A stretch of DNA of 64,000 nt, taken from positions 49,908-113,907 of the forward strand of contig NZ_JADOVH010000007.1 of assembly GCF_015751965.1 (NCBI RefSeq). The letters are read 5' to 3'. The notes under the pieces are model-generated. The model saw nothing but the letters and a program-made list of their open reading frames with translations. It ran no database searches and had not been told where the DNA came from. Position 1 is the stretch's first letter, and each line of letters begins with the position of its first letter. Below are positions 9,136 to 18,464 of the stretch, one piece after another. Position numbers and translations under genes: made by a program. The stretch comes from Frigoribacterium sp. CG_9.8 (GTDB lineage: Bacteria; Actinomycetota; Actinomycetes; Actinomycetales; Microbacteriaceae).

Positions 9136-10011
9136 ATGACCGACGAACGCGACCCGGAAGCGATCTCCGCCAACACCCGCGAGCTGGAGACCGACATCGT
9201 CACCGACTTCTCGCAGCAACTGAGCTACGGCGAGTATCTCGCGCTTGACGATGTTCTCAATGCCCAGCATCTGCGATCTACGCCCGCTCATCACGATGAA
9301 ATGCTGTTCATCATCCAGCACCAGACCAGCGAGCTCTGGCTGAAGCTGATGATCCATGAGCTGCGATCGGCACGAGCTGCGCTGCAGCGGGATGACCTCG
9401 GCACAGCGCTCAAGCGCATCGCACGGGTGAAGCACATCCAGGTCTCGATGACCGAACAGTGGTCGGTTCTCGCGACGCTCACTCCCTCCGAGTACGTGGA
9501 GTTTCGCCGCTTTCTGGCAACGTCATCCGGATTCCAGTCTTATCAATATCGCGCTGTCGAGTTTCTGCTCGGCAACAAAAATGCCAAGATGCTCGACGTG
9601 TTCGCGAGCGAGCCGACAGCGCACGCCGTTCTCGAGCAACTTCTGGTGGAGCCGACTCTGTACGACGAGTTTCTGCACTTTCTGGCTCGCGCGGGCTACC
9701 CGATTCCGACCGCCGTGCTCGAGCGCGACGTGACCCTCGCCCACGTCTTCACGCCAGAGCTCGTTCCGGTGTTCGTGTCGATCTACCGGTCGTCGAGTGA
9801 TAACTGGCGGGTCTATGAGGCGTGCGAAGAGTTCGTCGACCTCGAAGACAACTTCCAACTCTGGCGCTTTCGCCATCTGCGCACGGTGTCGCGCACGATC
9901 GGCATCAAGAGCGGTACCGGCGGATCGAGCGGCGTGCAGTTTCTCGAACGAGCGCTCAGCCTCACCTTCTTTCCCGAGCTGTTCGCCGTGCGCAACGAGA
10001 TCGGCGCGTAA
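9136..10011 (+). CDS. kynA: Tryptophan 2,3-dioxygenase
   Basis: A 291-aa haem enzyme that opens the indole ring of L-tryptophan with O2 to N-formylkynurenine, the first step of the kynurenine pathway. Diagnostic segments are LSYGEYLALDDVL, HHDEMLFIIQHQTSELWLK (substrate pocket), SFRFLATSSGFQS-like EFRRFLATSSGFQSYQYR, and FRHLRTVSRTIGIKSGTGGS, in which the His is the proximal haem ligand and the GTGG loop closes the active site. The ATG at 9136 has no Shine-Dalgarno, but GATACT lies 8-9 nt upstream, which suggests a leaderless mRNA. Its TAA overlaps the next ATG by one base (TAATG), and kynU follows, so this is a catabolic or NAD-precursor kynurenine operon. Confidence 0.95.
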   Translation: MTDERDPEAISANTRELETDIVTDFSQQLSYGEYLALDDVLNAQHLRSTPAHHDEMLFIIQHQTSELWLKLMIHELRSARAALQRDDLGTALKRIARVKHIQVSMTEQWSVLATLTPSEYVEFRRFLATSSGFQSYQYRAVEFLLGNKNAKMLDVFASEPTAHAVLEQLLVEPTLYDEFLHFLARAGYPIPTAVLERDVTLAHVFTPELVPVFVSIYRSSSDNWRVYEACEEFVDLEDNFQLWRFRHLRTVSRTIGIKSGTGGSSGVQFLERALSLTFFPELFAVRNEIGA

Positions 10012-10949
10012 TGGCGTCGATGCGCGCCGGTCGAGCGCTCATCGATGACTGCTGGATCGACGGGATGATCCTTTCCGGCTTCTGCGACAGCCATGTGCAC
10101 CTCGGACTCGTCGATGCCGCAGAGCTCATGCCCCACGGCATCGCGCGGGTGCTCGACCTCGGCTGGGATCCGGAGATCTCGCGCCACTGGCCCGCAGGTG
10201 CGCATCTCGGAGGGCCGACCGTCGACATCGCGGGACCGATACTTACGGCCCGTGGCGGATATCCGGGAACATCCGACTGGGCTCCGGCAGCGGCTGCCCG
10301 GGAGATTCATACTCCGGCGGATGCGGAATCCGCCGTCGCCCACATCCTCAGCATCGGTGGGCGCGTGGCGAAGATTGCACTGAACAGCGACGGAGGACCC
10401 GTGTGGCCGGATGATCTGCTCGCGGCGGTCGTATCGATCGCTCACCGGGCCGGGTTGCCCGTCATAGCGCACCCGGAGGGAGCCGGCCAGGCCGAGCGCG
10501 CGCTCACCGCCGGGGTCGACACGCTTGCCCATACGCCGTGGACCGAGCACATCGACGACGAACTATTGCGATAGATGGCGGGCCGCATGTCGTGGATCTC
10601 GACCATCGACATCCACGGTTGGGGTGATTACGGGGCCGACTTCGATCGGGCCGTCAGCAATCTCGAGAGGTTTGCTGCGGTCGGTGGACGGGTGCACTAC
10701 GGCACCGATCTCGGCAACGGCCCGGTGCCTGTCGGGTTGAATCGTCGGGAACTCGACGCGCTCTGCGCATGCCTGCCAGACGGGGATTCCGTGATCGGAT
10801 CGCTCGGCGGCATCCTCCCACCGCTCGACCAGCCACTCGCCGTATCGTTTATACCCGGCCCGGCATACGACAGTTCAACCGGCCTCGTCGACTGGCTCTG
10901 CACGAGCATCGTCGTTGCCGTCACTCACCTAGAGGAGATCCCGACATGA
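10011..10949 (+). pseudogene. Amidohydrolase of the kynurenine operon, interrupted by in-frame TAG
   Basis: Two halves are in the same frame. The first (187 aa, to TAG at 10572-10574) has the metal-binding GFCDSHVHLGLVD motif, ALNSDGGPVWP and a VIAHPEGAGQAERALTAGVD stretch; the second (124 aa) begins with ATG directly after the TAG and holds VHYGTDLGNGPVPVGLNRREL, the final Asp-bearing motif, so both halves are needed for one TIM-barrel amidohydrolase. Amidohydrolases between kynA and kynU are plausible N-formylkynurenine formamidases, as no kynB is present; that role is inference. The TAG-ATG junction could allow reinitiation and assembly from two polypeptides, or it may be a true nonsense mutation or base error. 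The second half overlaps kynU by ATGA. Confidence 0.75.
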
Positions 10950-12175
10950 CCATTGGCACCACTCTTCCCAGTGCACGCGAGCTTGACGCGACGGATCCGC
11001 TGGCTGGGTTCACTGCCCGGTTCATCGGAAGCAACGAGGTGGTGGCCTATCTCGATGGCAACTCGCTCGGGCGTCCGCTCGCCGTGACGGTCGACCGGGT
11101 CTCCGAGTTCATCACCGGCGCCTGGGGCTCGCGGCTCATCCGCTCATGGGACGAACAGTGGATGCAACTGCCCTTCACCCTGGGGGATCGAATCGGTCGA
11201 GTCACACTCGGCGCCGCCGCCGGGCAGACCGTCGTCGGTGACTCGACAACTGTGCTGCTCTACAAGCTCATCCGCGCGGCAGTGGATGCCCGGCCCGGAC
11301 GCACCGAGATCGTGATCGACACCGACAACTTCCCGACCGATCGCTACCTGCTCGAGGGGATTGCTGCCGAGCGTGGACTCACGCTGCGGTGGATTGAAGC
11401 CGATCCGCAGGGCGGAGTCACCGCGCAGCTCGTTCGCGATGCGGTCAACGAGCACACGGCGCTCGTGGTTCTGAGTCATATCGCCTACCGCTCCGGCTAC
11501 ATCGCCGATGTGCCAGCGATTACCGACGTGATCCACCGGTGCGGTGCTCTGGTCCTGTGGGATCTGTGCCACTCCGCCGGATCGGTGCCGACCTTCCTTG
11601 ACGAGTGGGATGTCGACCTCGCGGTCGGCTGCAGCTACAAATACCTCAACGGCGGGCCGGGTGCGCCCGCATACGCCTATGTGCGATCGAGCCTCCAGGA
11701 TTCCCTGCACCAGCCAATCTGGGGGTGGATGGGCGCTGACAATGTTTTTGCGATGGCCGACGGTTTCGTACCCGCCTCCGGGATGCGTCGCTTCCTGAGC
11801 GGCACACCGCCGGTGCTCGGGATGGTACCGATGCACGACATGCTCGAGTTGATCGAGGAGGTTGGTATCGCGGCGATTCGCGAGAAGTCGCTCCGCCTCA
11901 CCGACTTCGTCATCCGCTGGGCCGAGGCCAACCTCTCCGAGTTCGGCGTGACCGTCGGTGGTCCGCGCGCCGACGCCGAGCGGGGAAGCCATGTGACGCT
12001 GCAGCATCCGCAATTCGAGAAGGTCACACCGCTGCTCTGGGAGCGCGACATCATCCCGGACTTCCGCTTTCCCAACGGCTTGCGCATCGGCCTCTCACCC
12101 CTGAGCACGAGCTTTGCCGAGGTCGAAATCGGGCTGGAAAATGTGCGCGACATCATGCGGACCCTACCGATGTAG
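10946..12175 (+). CDS. kynU: Kynureninase
   Basis: A 409-aa PLP enzyme cleaving L-kynurenine to anthranilate and L-alanine. Evidence: YLDGNSLGRPL near residue 37, the GDSTTVLLYKLIRAA segment, NFPTDRYLLEG, WDLCHSAGSVP (Asp contacting the PLP pyridine nitrogen) and CSYKYLNGGPGAPA, whose Lys at about residue 232 should form the Schiff base. The C-terminal domain ends RIGLSPLSTSFAEVE, typical of the family. AGAGGAG precedes the ATG by about 9 nt, and the start overlaps the stop of the amidohydrolase. Pairing with kynA means tryptophan goes to anthranilate here; no anthranilate-degrading genes are visible. Confidence 0.95.
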   Translation: MTIGTTLPSARELDATDPLAGFTARFIGSNEVVAYLDGNSLGRPLAVTVDRVSEFITGAWGSRLIRSWDEQWMQLPFTLGDRIGRVTLGAAAGQTVVGDSTTVLLYKLIRAAVDARPGRTEIVIDTDNFPTDRYLLEGIAAERGLTLRWIEADPQGGVTAQLVRDAVNEHTALVVLSHIAYRSGYIADVPAITDVIHRCGALVLWDLCHSAGSVPTFLDEWDVDLAVGCSYKYLNGGPGAPAYAYVRSSLQDSLHQPIWGWMGADNVFAMADGFVPASGMRRFLSGTPPVLGMVPMHDMLELIEEVGIAAIREKSLRLTDFVIRWAEANLSEFGVTVGGPRADAERGSHVTLQHPQFEKVTPLLWERDIIPDFRFPNGLRIGLSPLSTSFAEVEIGLENVRDIMRTLPM

Positions 12176-12299
12176 TTCCTGTCTCCTTTCAGCCGCGTGT
12201 GTTCCTGTTCGACAGGTCTCTGTCGGCTCGAACACGCTCGAACAGGCTCAGCCGTGCCGCAGAGGAACAACTACCGCGTTGCGCAGGCGTCAGTGCGAT

Positions 12300-12330
12300 C
12301 GCGAGCACGCGCTCGCGGATGTGTATTTTT
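12300..12330 (+). terminator. Possible terminator after the kyn operon
   Basis: CGCGAG-CACGCG-CTCGCG can form a 6-bp stem with a 6-nt loop, followed within 8 nt by GTATTTTT. It lies 125 bp after kynU and before the MHS transporter gene, so kyn transcription likely ends here. Confidence 0.5.
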
Positions 12331-12474
12331 GCAGATGCCCGATGCACAAAAGGACATTGACGCGCCTGCCCCCGGAGATCACGCTCGTAAGTGCAACTTA
12401 TGCAGGACACCGAGGATCTGTCGCCGGTTGCACCCAAGCGAAGTGTGTCAGCGAAGACACCGAAGGAGTGCTGG

Positions 12475-13872
12475 ATGAGTACACCCAATGCCGCAACGAG
12501 ACACTCCCAGACTGCACCGTCAGGCCTGAAAAAAGTCGCGATTGCCTCGATGGCGGGCACAACGGTCGAATGGTACGAATTCTTTCTCTATGCGGCGGGC
12601 TCCACTCTGGTTTTCGGGCCACTGTTCTTCCCTGCGACAGGCAGCCAGCTCGACGGCATCATTGCCGCCTTCATCACCTATGCCGTCGGCTTCCTTGCGA
12701 GGCCCATCGGCGGCATTGTCTTCGGACATTTCGGAGATAAGTACGGTCGAAAGCGACTGCTGCAACTGAGCCTGATCATGGTGGGCGGGTCGACCTTCCT
12801 GATGGGGTGCCTACCCGTCTTCGACCAGATCGGCTACTGGGCGCCGGCGCTGCTGGTGGTCCTGCGCTTCGTTCAGGGCTTCGCGGTAGGCGGCGAATGG
12901 GGCGGCGCAGTGCTGCTGGTTGCGGAACACAGCCCGAACGAGTCCCGCGGATTCTGGTCGAGTTGGCCGCAAGCCGCCGTACCGATGGGCAATCTGCTCG
13001 CCACCGGCGTGCTCTTCCTGCTCTCCGCAACCCTCTCCACCGAGGCCTTCCTCGGCTGGGGCTGGCGCGTCGCCTTCTGGCTCTCCGTCATCATCGTCGC
13101 CATCGGCTACTACATCCGTACCAAGGTGAGTGACGCGCCGATCTTCGTCGAGGCGCGGGAAGTTCGGGAGGCAAGCGAGGCCGCACAGGCCTCTACCGCC
13201 GAGAAGAGCTACGGCATGATCGAGGTCTTCCGCCACTATCCTCGCGCCGTCTTCACCGCGATGGGGCTTCGTTTTGCGGAAAATATTCTGTATTACATCG
13301 TGATCACGTTCTCGCTCACCTATCTCAAGGTGGTGGTGGAGTTCGACACCACTCGGATCCTGCTTCTGCTGCTGGTCGCCAGCGCAATCGAGTTCACTGC
13401 GATGCCTCTGGTGGGCCGGCTGTCTGATCGGCTCGGCCGCCGCCCGGTCTACCTGACCGGTGCGATTCTCGGTGGCACCTGGGGGTTCTTCGCGTTCCCG
13501 ATGATGGACACGGGAAACGAGGCCTTCATCCTGGCAGCGGTCACCATCGGCCTCCTCTTCCACGCGATGATGTATGCCGGGCAGCCGTCGATTATGGCGG
13601 AGATGTTCCCCACCCGGATGCGGTACTCCGGGGTCTCGCTCGGCTACCAGGTGACCTCCATCGTGGCTGGATCTCTTTCCCCGATCATCGCCACCAGCCT
13701 GCTGAGTGCGTTCGGGTCTTCAGTACCGGTCGCGCTGTACCTCATGGCCGCCTGCATCATCACCGCCGTCACGGTGCTCACGCTCAAGGAGACCCGTGGA
13801 ATCTCGCTGCATGATGTCGATGCCGAGGATGTGCGGCGCACGCAGGAGCGGTTGGCCACGGCGGCGAAGTAG
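12475..13872 (+). CDS. MHS-family major facilitator (metabolite:H+ symporter)
   Basis: A 465-aa 12-helix transporter. It opens with the MHS signature GTTVEWYEFFLYAAG, has MFS motif A in GHFGDKYGRKRLL, the family's RFVQGFAVGGEWGGAVLLV in TM4-5, and a second-half motif GRLSDRLGRRPV. MHS members carry organic acids, shikimate, proline/betaine or aromatic acids with protons. GAAGGAG precedes ATG 12475. Position after kynA-kynU makes an aromatic or anthranilate/kynurenine substrate attractive but unproven, since a terminator-like hairpin separates them. The 3-hydroxyacid dehydrogenase gene follows after 66 bp. Confidence 0.88.
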   Translation: MSTPNAATRHSQTAPSGLKKVAIASMAGTTVEWYEFFLYAAGSTLVFGPLFFPATGSQLDGIIAAFITYAVGFLARPIGGIVFGHFGDKYGRKRLLQLSLIMVGGSTFLMGCLPVFDQIGYWAPALLVVLRFVQGFAVGGEWGGAVLLVAEHSPNESRGFWSSWPQAAVPMGNLLATGVLFLLSATLSTEAFLGWGWRVAFWLSVIIVAIGYYIRTKVSDAPIFVEAREVREASEAAQASTAEKSYGMIEVFRHYPRAVFTAMGLRFAENILYYIVITFSLTYLKVVVEFDTTRILLLLLVASAIEFTAMPLVGRLSDRLGRRPVYLTGAILGGTWGFFAFPMMDTGNEAFILAAVTIGLLFHAMMYAGQPSIMAEMFPTRMRYSGVSLGYQVTSIVAGSLSPIIATSLLSAFGSSVPVALYLMAACIITAVTVLTLKETRGISLHDVDAEDVRRTQERLATAAK

Positions 13873-13938
13873 GCTGATGGCCCGCGCGACAGGTGATGGA
13901 CGGGCCACGGCCCGATAAAAGCAAGGGGGCTCACGCCA

Positions 13939-14841
13939 ATGGCTACAGTCGGGTGGATCGGATTAGGAAACATGGGCGGCCCGATGGCAGCCAACATGGT
14001 CAAGGCTGGGCACGTTGTACGCGGGTTCGATCTCAACTCTGAGGCGGTCAGCGCGGCCGCAGAGGCTGGCATCCGACCCGTCACCAGCATTGCCGAAGCC
14101 GTGGATGGCGCTGATGTTCTCTTCACCATGCTGCCAAAGGGTGAACATGCTCGAGCGGTCTACTTCGGTGACCATGGCGTTCTGGCGCACGCCAGCACGA
14201 GCACACTGCTGGTGGACTCCTCAACGATTGACATGGAGTCTGCGAGGGCTCTGCACGATGCCGCTGCCGTCGCCGGCTTCCGCTTCGTGGATGCCCCGGT
14301 GTCAGGTGGGATGAGCGGCGCCCAGGCCGGCACCCTCACGTTTATGATCGGCGGGGAAGCATCCACCGTGACAGATGCCAGCGCCTATATCGAGCCGATG
14401 TCGGGCAACATCATCGCCACCGGAGCCGCGACGACCGGCCAGGCGGCAAAGATCTGCAACAATCTCATGCTTTTTATTAATCTGGCTGGAGCGGCGGAGG
14501 GGGCCGTACTTGCCGACCGCCTCGGTCTCGACAAGCAGGTGTTCTGGGATATCGCCTCCGTTTCCTCCGGTGACAGCTGGGCGTTGCGCACGTGGTACCC
14601 GGTGGCTGGAGTGGTTCCCACCGCGGCGTCAAACAACGACTTCGCTCCCACCTTCACCACCGAGTTGGCCAACAAAGACATAAACCTCGCCATCGCCGCC
14701 GCCGTCGCCGTCGATATCCCCCTGGAGATCGGCGAGCATGTGCAGCAGCTATTCCAGCGCCTGATCGACTCAGGCAACGCAGCAAAAGACTGTTCGATGA
14801 TCGTCAAGCTCGTCGATGGCAGTCTCGAAACGACAGCCTGA
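13939..14841 (+). CDS. 3-hydroxyisobutyrate dehydrogenase-type NAD(P)-dependent oxidoreductase
   Basis: A 300-aa beta-hydroxyacid dehydrogenase. The Rossmann motif WIGLGNMGGPMAANM is at the N-terminus; the substrate-binding motif DAPVSGGMSGAQAGTL lies near residue 117; Lys of GQAAKICNNL is the catalytic residue. The NAD preference is suggested by an Asp (VRGFDLN) at the end of the second strand. Family members oxidise 3-hydroxyisobutyrate, tartronate semialdehyde or related hydroxyacids; which one is not decided by the sequence. AAGGGGGC lies about 13 nt before ATG. It is on the same strand as the MHS transporter, so both may serve one organic-acid pathway. Confidence 0.88.
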   Translation: MATVGWIGLGNMGGPMAANMVKAGHVVRGFDLNSEAVSAAAEAGIRPVTSIAEAVDGADVLFTMLPKGEHARAVYFGDHGVLAHASTSTLLVDSSTIDMESARALHDAAAVAGFRFVDAPVSGGMSGAQAGTLTFMIGGEASTVTDASAYIEPMSGNIIATGAATTGQAAKICNNLMLFINLAGAAEGAVLADRLGLDKQVFWDIASVSSGDSWALRTWYPVAGVVPTAASNNDFAPTFTTELANKDINLAIAAAVAVDIPLEIGEHVQQLFQRLIDSGNAAKDCSMIVKLVDGSLETTA

Positions 14842-14913
14842 AACCTCGGATGCCCGGCCCCAGTTGTCACCCACACTCGGAGCCTCGCTGTGCTCCGCTA
14901 CCGCTGGGCTCCA

Positions 14914-16227
14914 CTAGCGCTGTGCAAACGCCTTCCGCGACACGAGCACGCTCGCGAGCGACAGTGCCGCGATGGACACCAGATAGAACCCCGGCACGAG
15001 CAGTGACCCGGTGGACGCGATCAGGGCGACGAGTATGACCGGCGCGAAACCACCGAATACCGTCACCCCGATGTTGTAGCCGAGGGACATGCCCGTGGTG
15101 CGCACCTGCACCGGGAAGATGGTTGAGATAAGGGCGGGCAGCGGCGCAAAATAGCCCGTGGCCAGCACCCCGAGCACGAGCTCGATGACAACGATGGTCC
15201 ACAGCGTTGGACTCGCGTTGATCAATACGAACAGCGGAATCCCGAGCACAATCGTGCCGATCGCGGCCCAGGTCATCACGCGGGCCGGGCCCACCGCATC
15301 CGAGAGCCGGCCAATGAACGGCGACCCGAAGGTCATCACGACACCGAACACGAGTGTCGAGACAAATGCGATCTGTGGCGACATCCCGAGGTTGACTGTT
15401 GCGTAGGTGGGCATGTAGAGGGCGGTGTAGATGCTCACCGAGCCGAGTGCCACGACGCCAACCATCGTCCAGAGCCGACCGCCGTTGGCCACAAAGGTGT
15501 CCTTGAGAGGGGACTTCGACGGCTCCATGGCCAGAAATTCGGGAGTGTCCTGCATCTTTGAGCGGATGTACCACCCGACCGGTCCGATCAGCAGGGCGAA
15601 GATAAATGGCACCCGCCAGCCCCAGCTACTGAGGCTCTGCGCGCTCAAATAGGTGTTGAGGAAGAACCCAAACACTCCGGCGAGCAGAATCGCCGCCCCC
15701 TGGGTTGCGACCTGCCAGCTGGCATAGAACGCCTTGCGGTTCGGTGCGTGCTCAACCAGAAAGGCAGTAGCCGTGCCGAATTCCCCGCCCGCCGCGAAGC
15801 CCTGCAGCAAGCGGGCAAGCAGAATGATCACCGCAGCAGCCACGCCGATCATGGCGGCGGTTGGCGCAAGTACGATCATGAGCGTGCCGAGGAACATCAG
15901 TGAGATCGACACCAGCATGCCAGCCTTGCGGCCCGACTTATCGGCGTAGCGACCAATGAATATCCCGCCGAGCGGACGCATGATGAACGAAATCCCAAAC
16001 GAGCCGAAGGCGAGCAGCGGCGACACCGTCGCATCGTTGGTGGGAAAGAACAGCCGCGAAATTGTCACGGCGAAGGTGCCGTACACGATGACATCGAACC
16101 ATTCGAGGCCGTTCCCGATCGAGGCCGCGATCACGGCCTTTCGCGCCTGCTTCTTGCGCTCGATCAGCTCGAGCGTGTCAGGCGCCGTTGTCGCGACGGA
16201 GGAGAGGTCAGGTGTGCGGTCAGTCAT
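14914..16227 (-). CDS. MHS-family major facilitator transporter
   Basis: A 437-aa transporter with ASIGNGLEWFDVIVYG at the first helix, motif A GRYADKSGRKAGM, the MHS segment RLLQGFAAGGEFGTATAFL and second-half GRLSDAVGPARV. The start at 16227 is the first Met before conserved sequence; an AGAGA stretch precedes it, weak as a ribosome site. The gene is downstream of the ArgE-like deacylase on the same strand with 58 bp between, so the pair probably imports and deacylates one N-acyl amino acid or peptide-like compound (inference from linkage). It converges on the 3-hydroxyacid dehydrogenase gene. Confidence 0.87.
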   Translation of the reverse strand: MTDRTPDLSSVATTAPDTLELIERKKQARKAVIAASIGNGLEWFDVIVYGTFAVTISRLFFPTNDATVSPLLAFGSFGISFIMRPLGGIFIGRYADKSGRKAGMLVSISLMFLGTLMIVLAPTAAMIGVAAAVIILLARLLQGFAAGGEFGTATAFLVEHAPNRKAFYASWQVATQGAAILLAGVFGFFLNTYLSAQSLSSWGWRVPFIFALLIGPVGWYIRSKMQDTPEFLAMEPSKSPLKDTFVANGGRLWTMVGVVALGSVSIYTALYMPTYATVNLGMSPQIAFVSTLVFGVVMTFGSPFIGRLSDAVGPARVMTWAAIGTIVLGIPLFVLINASPTLWTIVVIELVLGVLATGYFAPLPALISTIFPVQVRTTGMSLGYNIGVTVFGGFAPVILVALIASTGSLLVPGFYLVSIAALSLASVLVSRKAFAQR

Positions 16228-16285
16228 GCGGTCTCTTTTCGTGAACGTCGCGGGAAACTGCGGGCGTAGGTGCACTCGACAAGAA

Positions 16286-17458
16286 TCAGTCGGCGGAGAG
16301 GTGCTCGGCCAACGCCAGCATGAACTCTTCGCAGGCCTGGATCTGCGCGAGCTCCACATACTCATTTGCCGTGTGCCCTTGCCGGATACTTCCGGGGCCA
16401 CACACCGCAGTATCGATTCCGGCCAGCTGGAACAGGCCGGCTTCTGTGGCGTAGCCAACGGCATCCTCTGCCGAACTCCCGGTGAGAGCTTGCGCAAGGT
16501 GTAACGCGGCACCCGTGCCATCGGCACTCAATGACGGCACGGCACCAATGGCATCGATGCGGATGTCTGCGGCCGCGTTCTCCTCACGCATCGCCGCGCG
16601 CAGGTCGCCGAGAACAAAGTCCGTAATTGCCCCGATCACCCCGGTTGGATCCACACCAGGGATCGTGCGGAACTCGAACTCGAACTCGCACCGGTCAGCC
16701 ACCGTGTTCACCGCCACACCGCCGTCGATCATGCCAACGTTCGCGGTCGTGTACGGAACCTCGAAACTCGTATCGAACGGACCCTCCAGCCGGTGCTGGT
16801 CGGCAATCTGCCGAATGAGCGCAATAGCGCGCGCGGCGTACTCGATGGCATTCACACCGTTGGGAGTGTTCGAAGAGTGCGACGCGAGCCCCGTCACGCT
16901 CACCCGGTAGAGGTAGCTGCTCTTGTGGGCCGACACCGGACGCATGCTGGTGGGCTCGCCGACGAAACAGATATCTGGGCTGATCCCCCGCGACGCGAGC
17001 TCCTTCAGCAGAGTGACGGCGCCGTGACATCCCACCTCTTCGTCATAAGTGAAGGCCAGATGCAGCGGCGCGCTGAGGCGACGCCCCAGAAATTCGGGGA
17101 GCATGCTGAGGATCACGCCGCTGAACGCCTTCATGTCAGCCGTGCCGCGGCCGTAGAGCCGGTCACCGCGGATCTCGGCGACGAACGGGTCGCTATCCCA
17201 CTTTTGGCCGTCCACGGGAACCGTATCGGTGTGCCCGGCGAGCATGACCCCGCCGGTCATGGAGCCGTCGTGGGCGGGGATGGTGACGAACAGATTGGCT
17301 TTGGTACCGTCGGCGTTCGGCACGAGCACCGGATCGAGGTCGAGCGCGACCAGCGCCTGCCTCATCACGTCGATCAACTCCAGATTGGAAAAGCGGCTCG
17401 TGGTGTCGTAGGAGACGAGAGTGGTCACCCAATCAAGAGAAGTGCTGGTCTTCGTCAT
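16286..17458 (-). CDS. argE: M20-family deacylase, ArgE-like (acetylornithine deacetylase)
   Basis: A 390-aa di-zinc amidohydrolase. Metal and catalytic motifs are in order: LAGHTDTVPVDG (His ligand and Asp), YGRGTADMKAF (bridging Asp), YDEEVGCHG (Glu base and Glu ligand), FVGEPTSM region, and GSIRQGHTANEYVEL with the last His ligand. The lid/dimerisation domain lies between residues about 180 and 290. The best annotation is acetylornithine deacetylase, which yields ornithine and acetate. However, many actinobacteria make arginine via ArgJ instead, and the neighbouring MHS transporter points to catabolic use of another N-acyl amino acid. Gene symbol therefore tentative. Confidence 0.8.
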   Translation of the reverse strand: MTKTSTSLDWVTTLVSYDTTSRFSNLELIDVMRQALVALDLDPVLVPNADGTKANLFVTIPAHDGSMTGGVMLAGHTDTVPVDGQKWDSDPFVAEIRGDRLYGRGTADMKAFSGVILSMLPEFLGRRLSAPLHLAFTYDEEVGCHGAVTLLKELASRGISPDICFVGEPTSMRPVSAHKSSYLYRVSVTGLASHSSNTPNGVNAIEYAARAIALIRQIADQHRLEGPFDTSFEVPYTTANVGMIDGGVAVNTVADRCEFEFEFRTIPGVDPTGVIGAITDFVLGDLRAAMREENAAADIRIDAIGAVPSLSADGTGAALHLAQALTGSSAEDAVGYATEAGLFQLAGIDTAVCGPGSIRQGHTANEYVELAQIQACEEFMLALAEHLSAD

Positions 17459-17605
17459 AACAATGTGTCCTTAGATCGGGAACGGGAGGGGCAAATTGCC
17501 TTCCCCTAGCCGCGCAGGTTGCCCGCATTGGGCGAACACGACCGCAATTCCAGACAACGGCCATCACGGCGCACGGCGCTGGCTGCGGGAGGGATGGGCG
17601 TCTTC

Positions 17606-18321
17606 TCACATGGTGTTGAGGATGAGGCCGATGTGGGTGAAGTAGTTGAGCGCACCGAAAACGAGTAGTGCGAATCCGCTCAATCCCCAGAGAATTGCGA
17701 TGAACAGCTGCAACCGCGTTCCGGTCGGTGGCTGTGTCTTCCTCGGCAGAGCGAATGGGAAGAGCACGGCGCCCACACCGGTGATGCCGAAAGGTCCAGA
17801 CATGAAGATCGCCTCGACCCACGGGTATTTTGCGAACGCCCCGCTGATCGGCTCTTCCGGCGGCGCTGCAAAAAGTTGGAAGACCAGGCCCGCGATCGCG
17901 ATAGCCCCGAGCGCAAGACCATCCCGAAGATAAAGATGGATAGCGGCCGCACGGTTTTCGACAGGTGCATCAGCGGATCACCCGACGCCTCGATCACCGT
18001 GCCGCGTCTCCACAGGTAGAGGGCACCGGCGAGCAGCAGCACACCGAAGGCGAGACTCGGCTCACCAAAAATGATGTTGTCGAAAGGGAAATACTTCGCA
18101 AACGGCCACGTGAGTGTCATGTGCAAGCCAGTCAGGGTGAGGATTGCACCCGGCACGGCGAGAGCGAGCGACCAACCTTCCAGGTGGGTGACCTCTTTTT
18201 TCAGCAGCGAACGCCCAAACCAGACCAGCGTCAGCAGAGCAGCCCCCGCCGCCACCGCCATAATCGTGTTGTAGGTCGGCATCTGGGTCCAGTCGATCTT
18301 CAGGCCGCTGGATACCATCAC
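17606..18321 (-). pseudogene. DUF981 family membrane protein, frameshifted
   Basis: From GTG 18321 (or ATG 18318) with GAGGAGG upstream, a polytopic membrane protein reads TYNTIMAVAAGAALLTLVW through SIFIFGMV. At about 17915-17920 the frame is lost by what looks like one missing base: adding a C there restores LALGAIAIAGLVFQLF, then ISGAFAKYPWVEAIF, and joins an intact C-terminus GITGVGAVLFPFAL ... FTHIGLILNTM ending at 17606. The reconstructed protein is about 238 aa with six or so hydrophobic segments, matching DUF981 (function unknown, common in actinobacteria). Everything outside the shift is conserved-looking, so a very recent mutation or a sequencing error is likely. Confidence 0.75.
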
Positions 18322-18464
18322 GACAGTGCCTCCTCAGTGCACCCGGCAGCGACGCCAAACCCCCCAGGTGTGGGGTAGTGCTCGATCTTAACACTAGACG
18401 CAGCCCGAGCCGCCGGTCACGCTGCACCTGGGTTTGGTCACCTGTGGTCGCAGTCAGGCACGTT

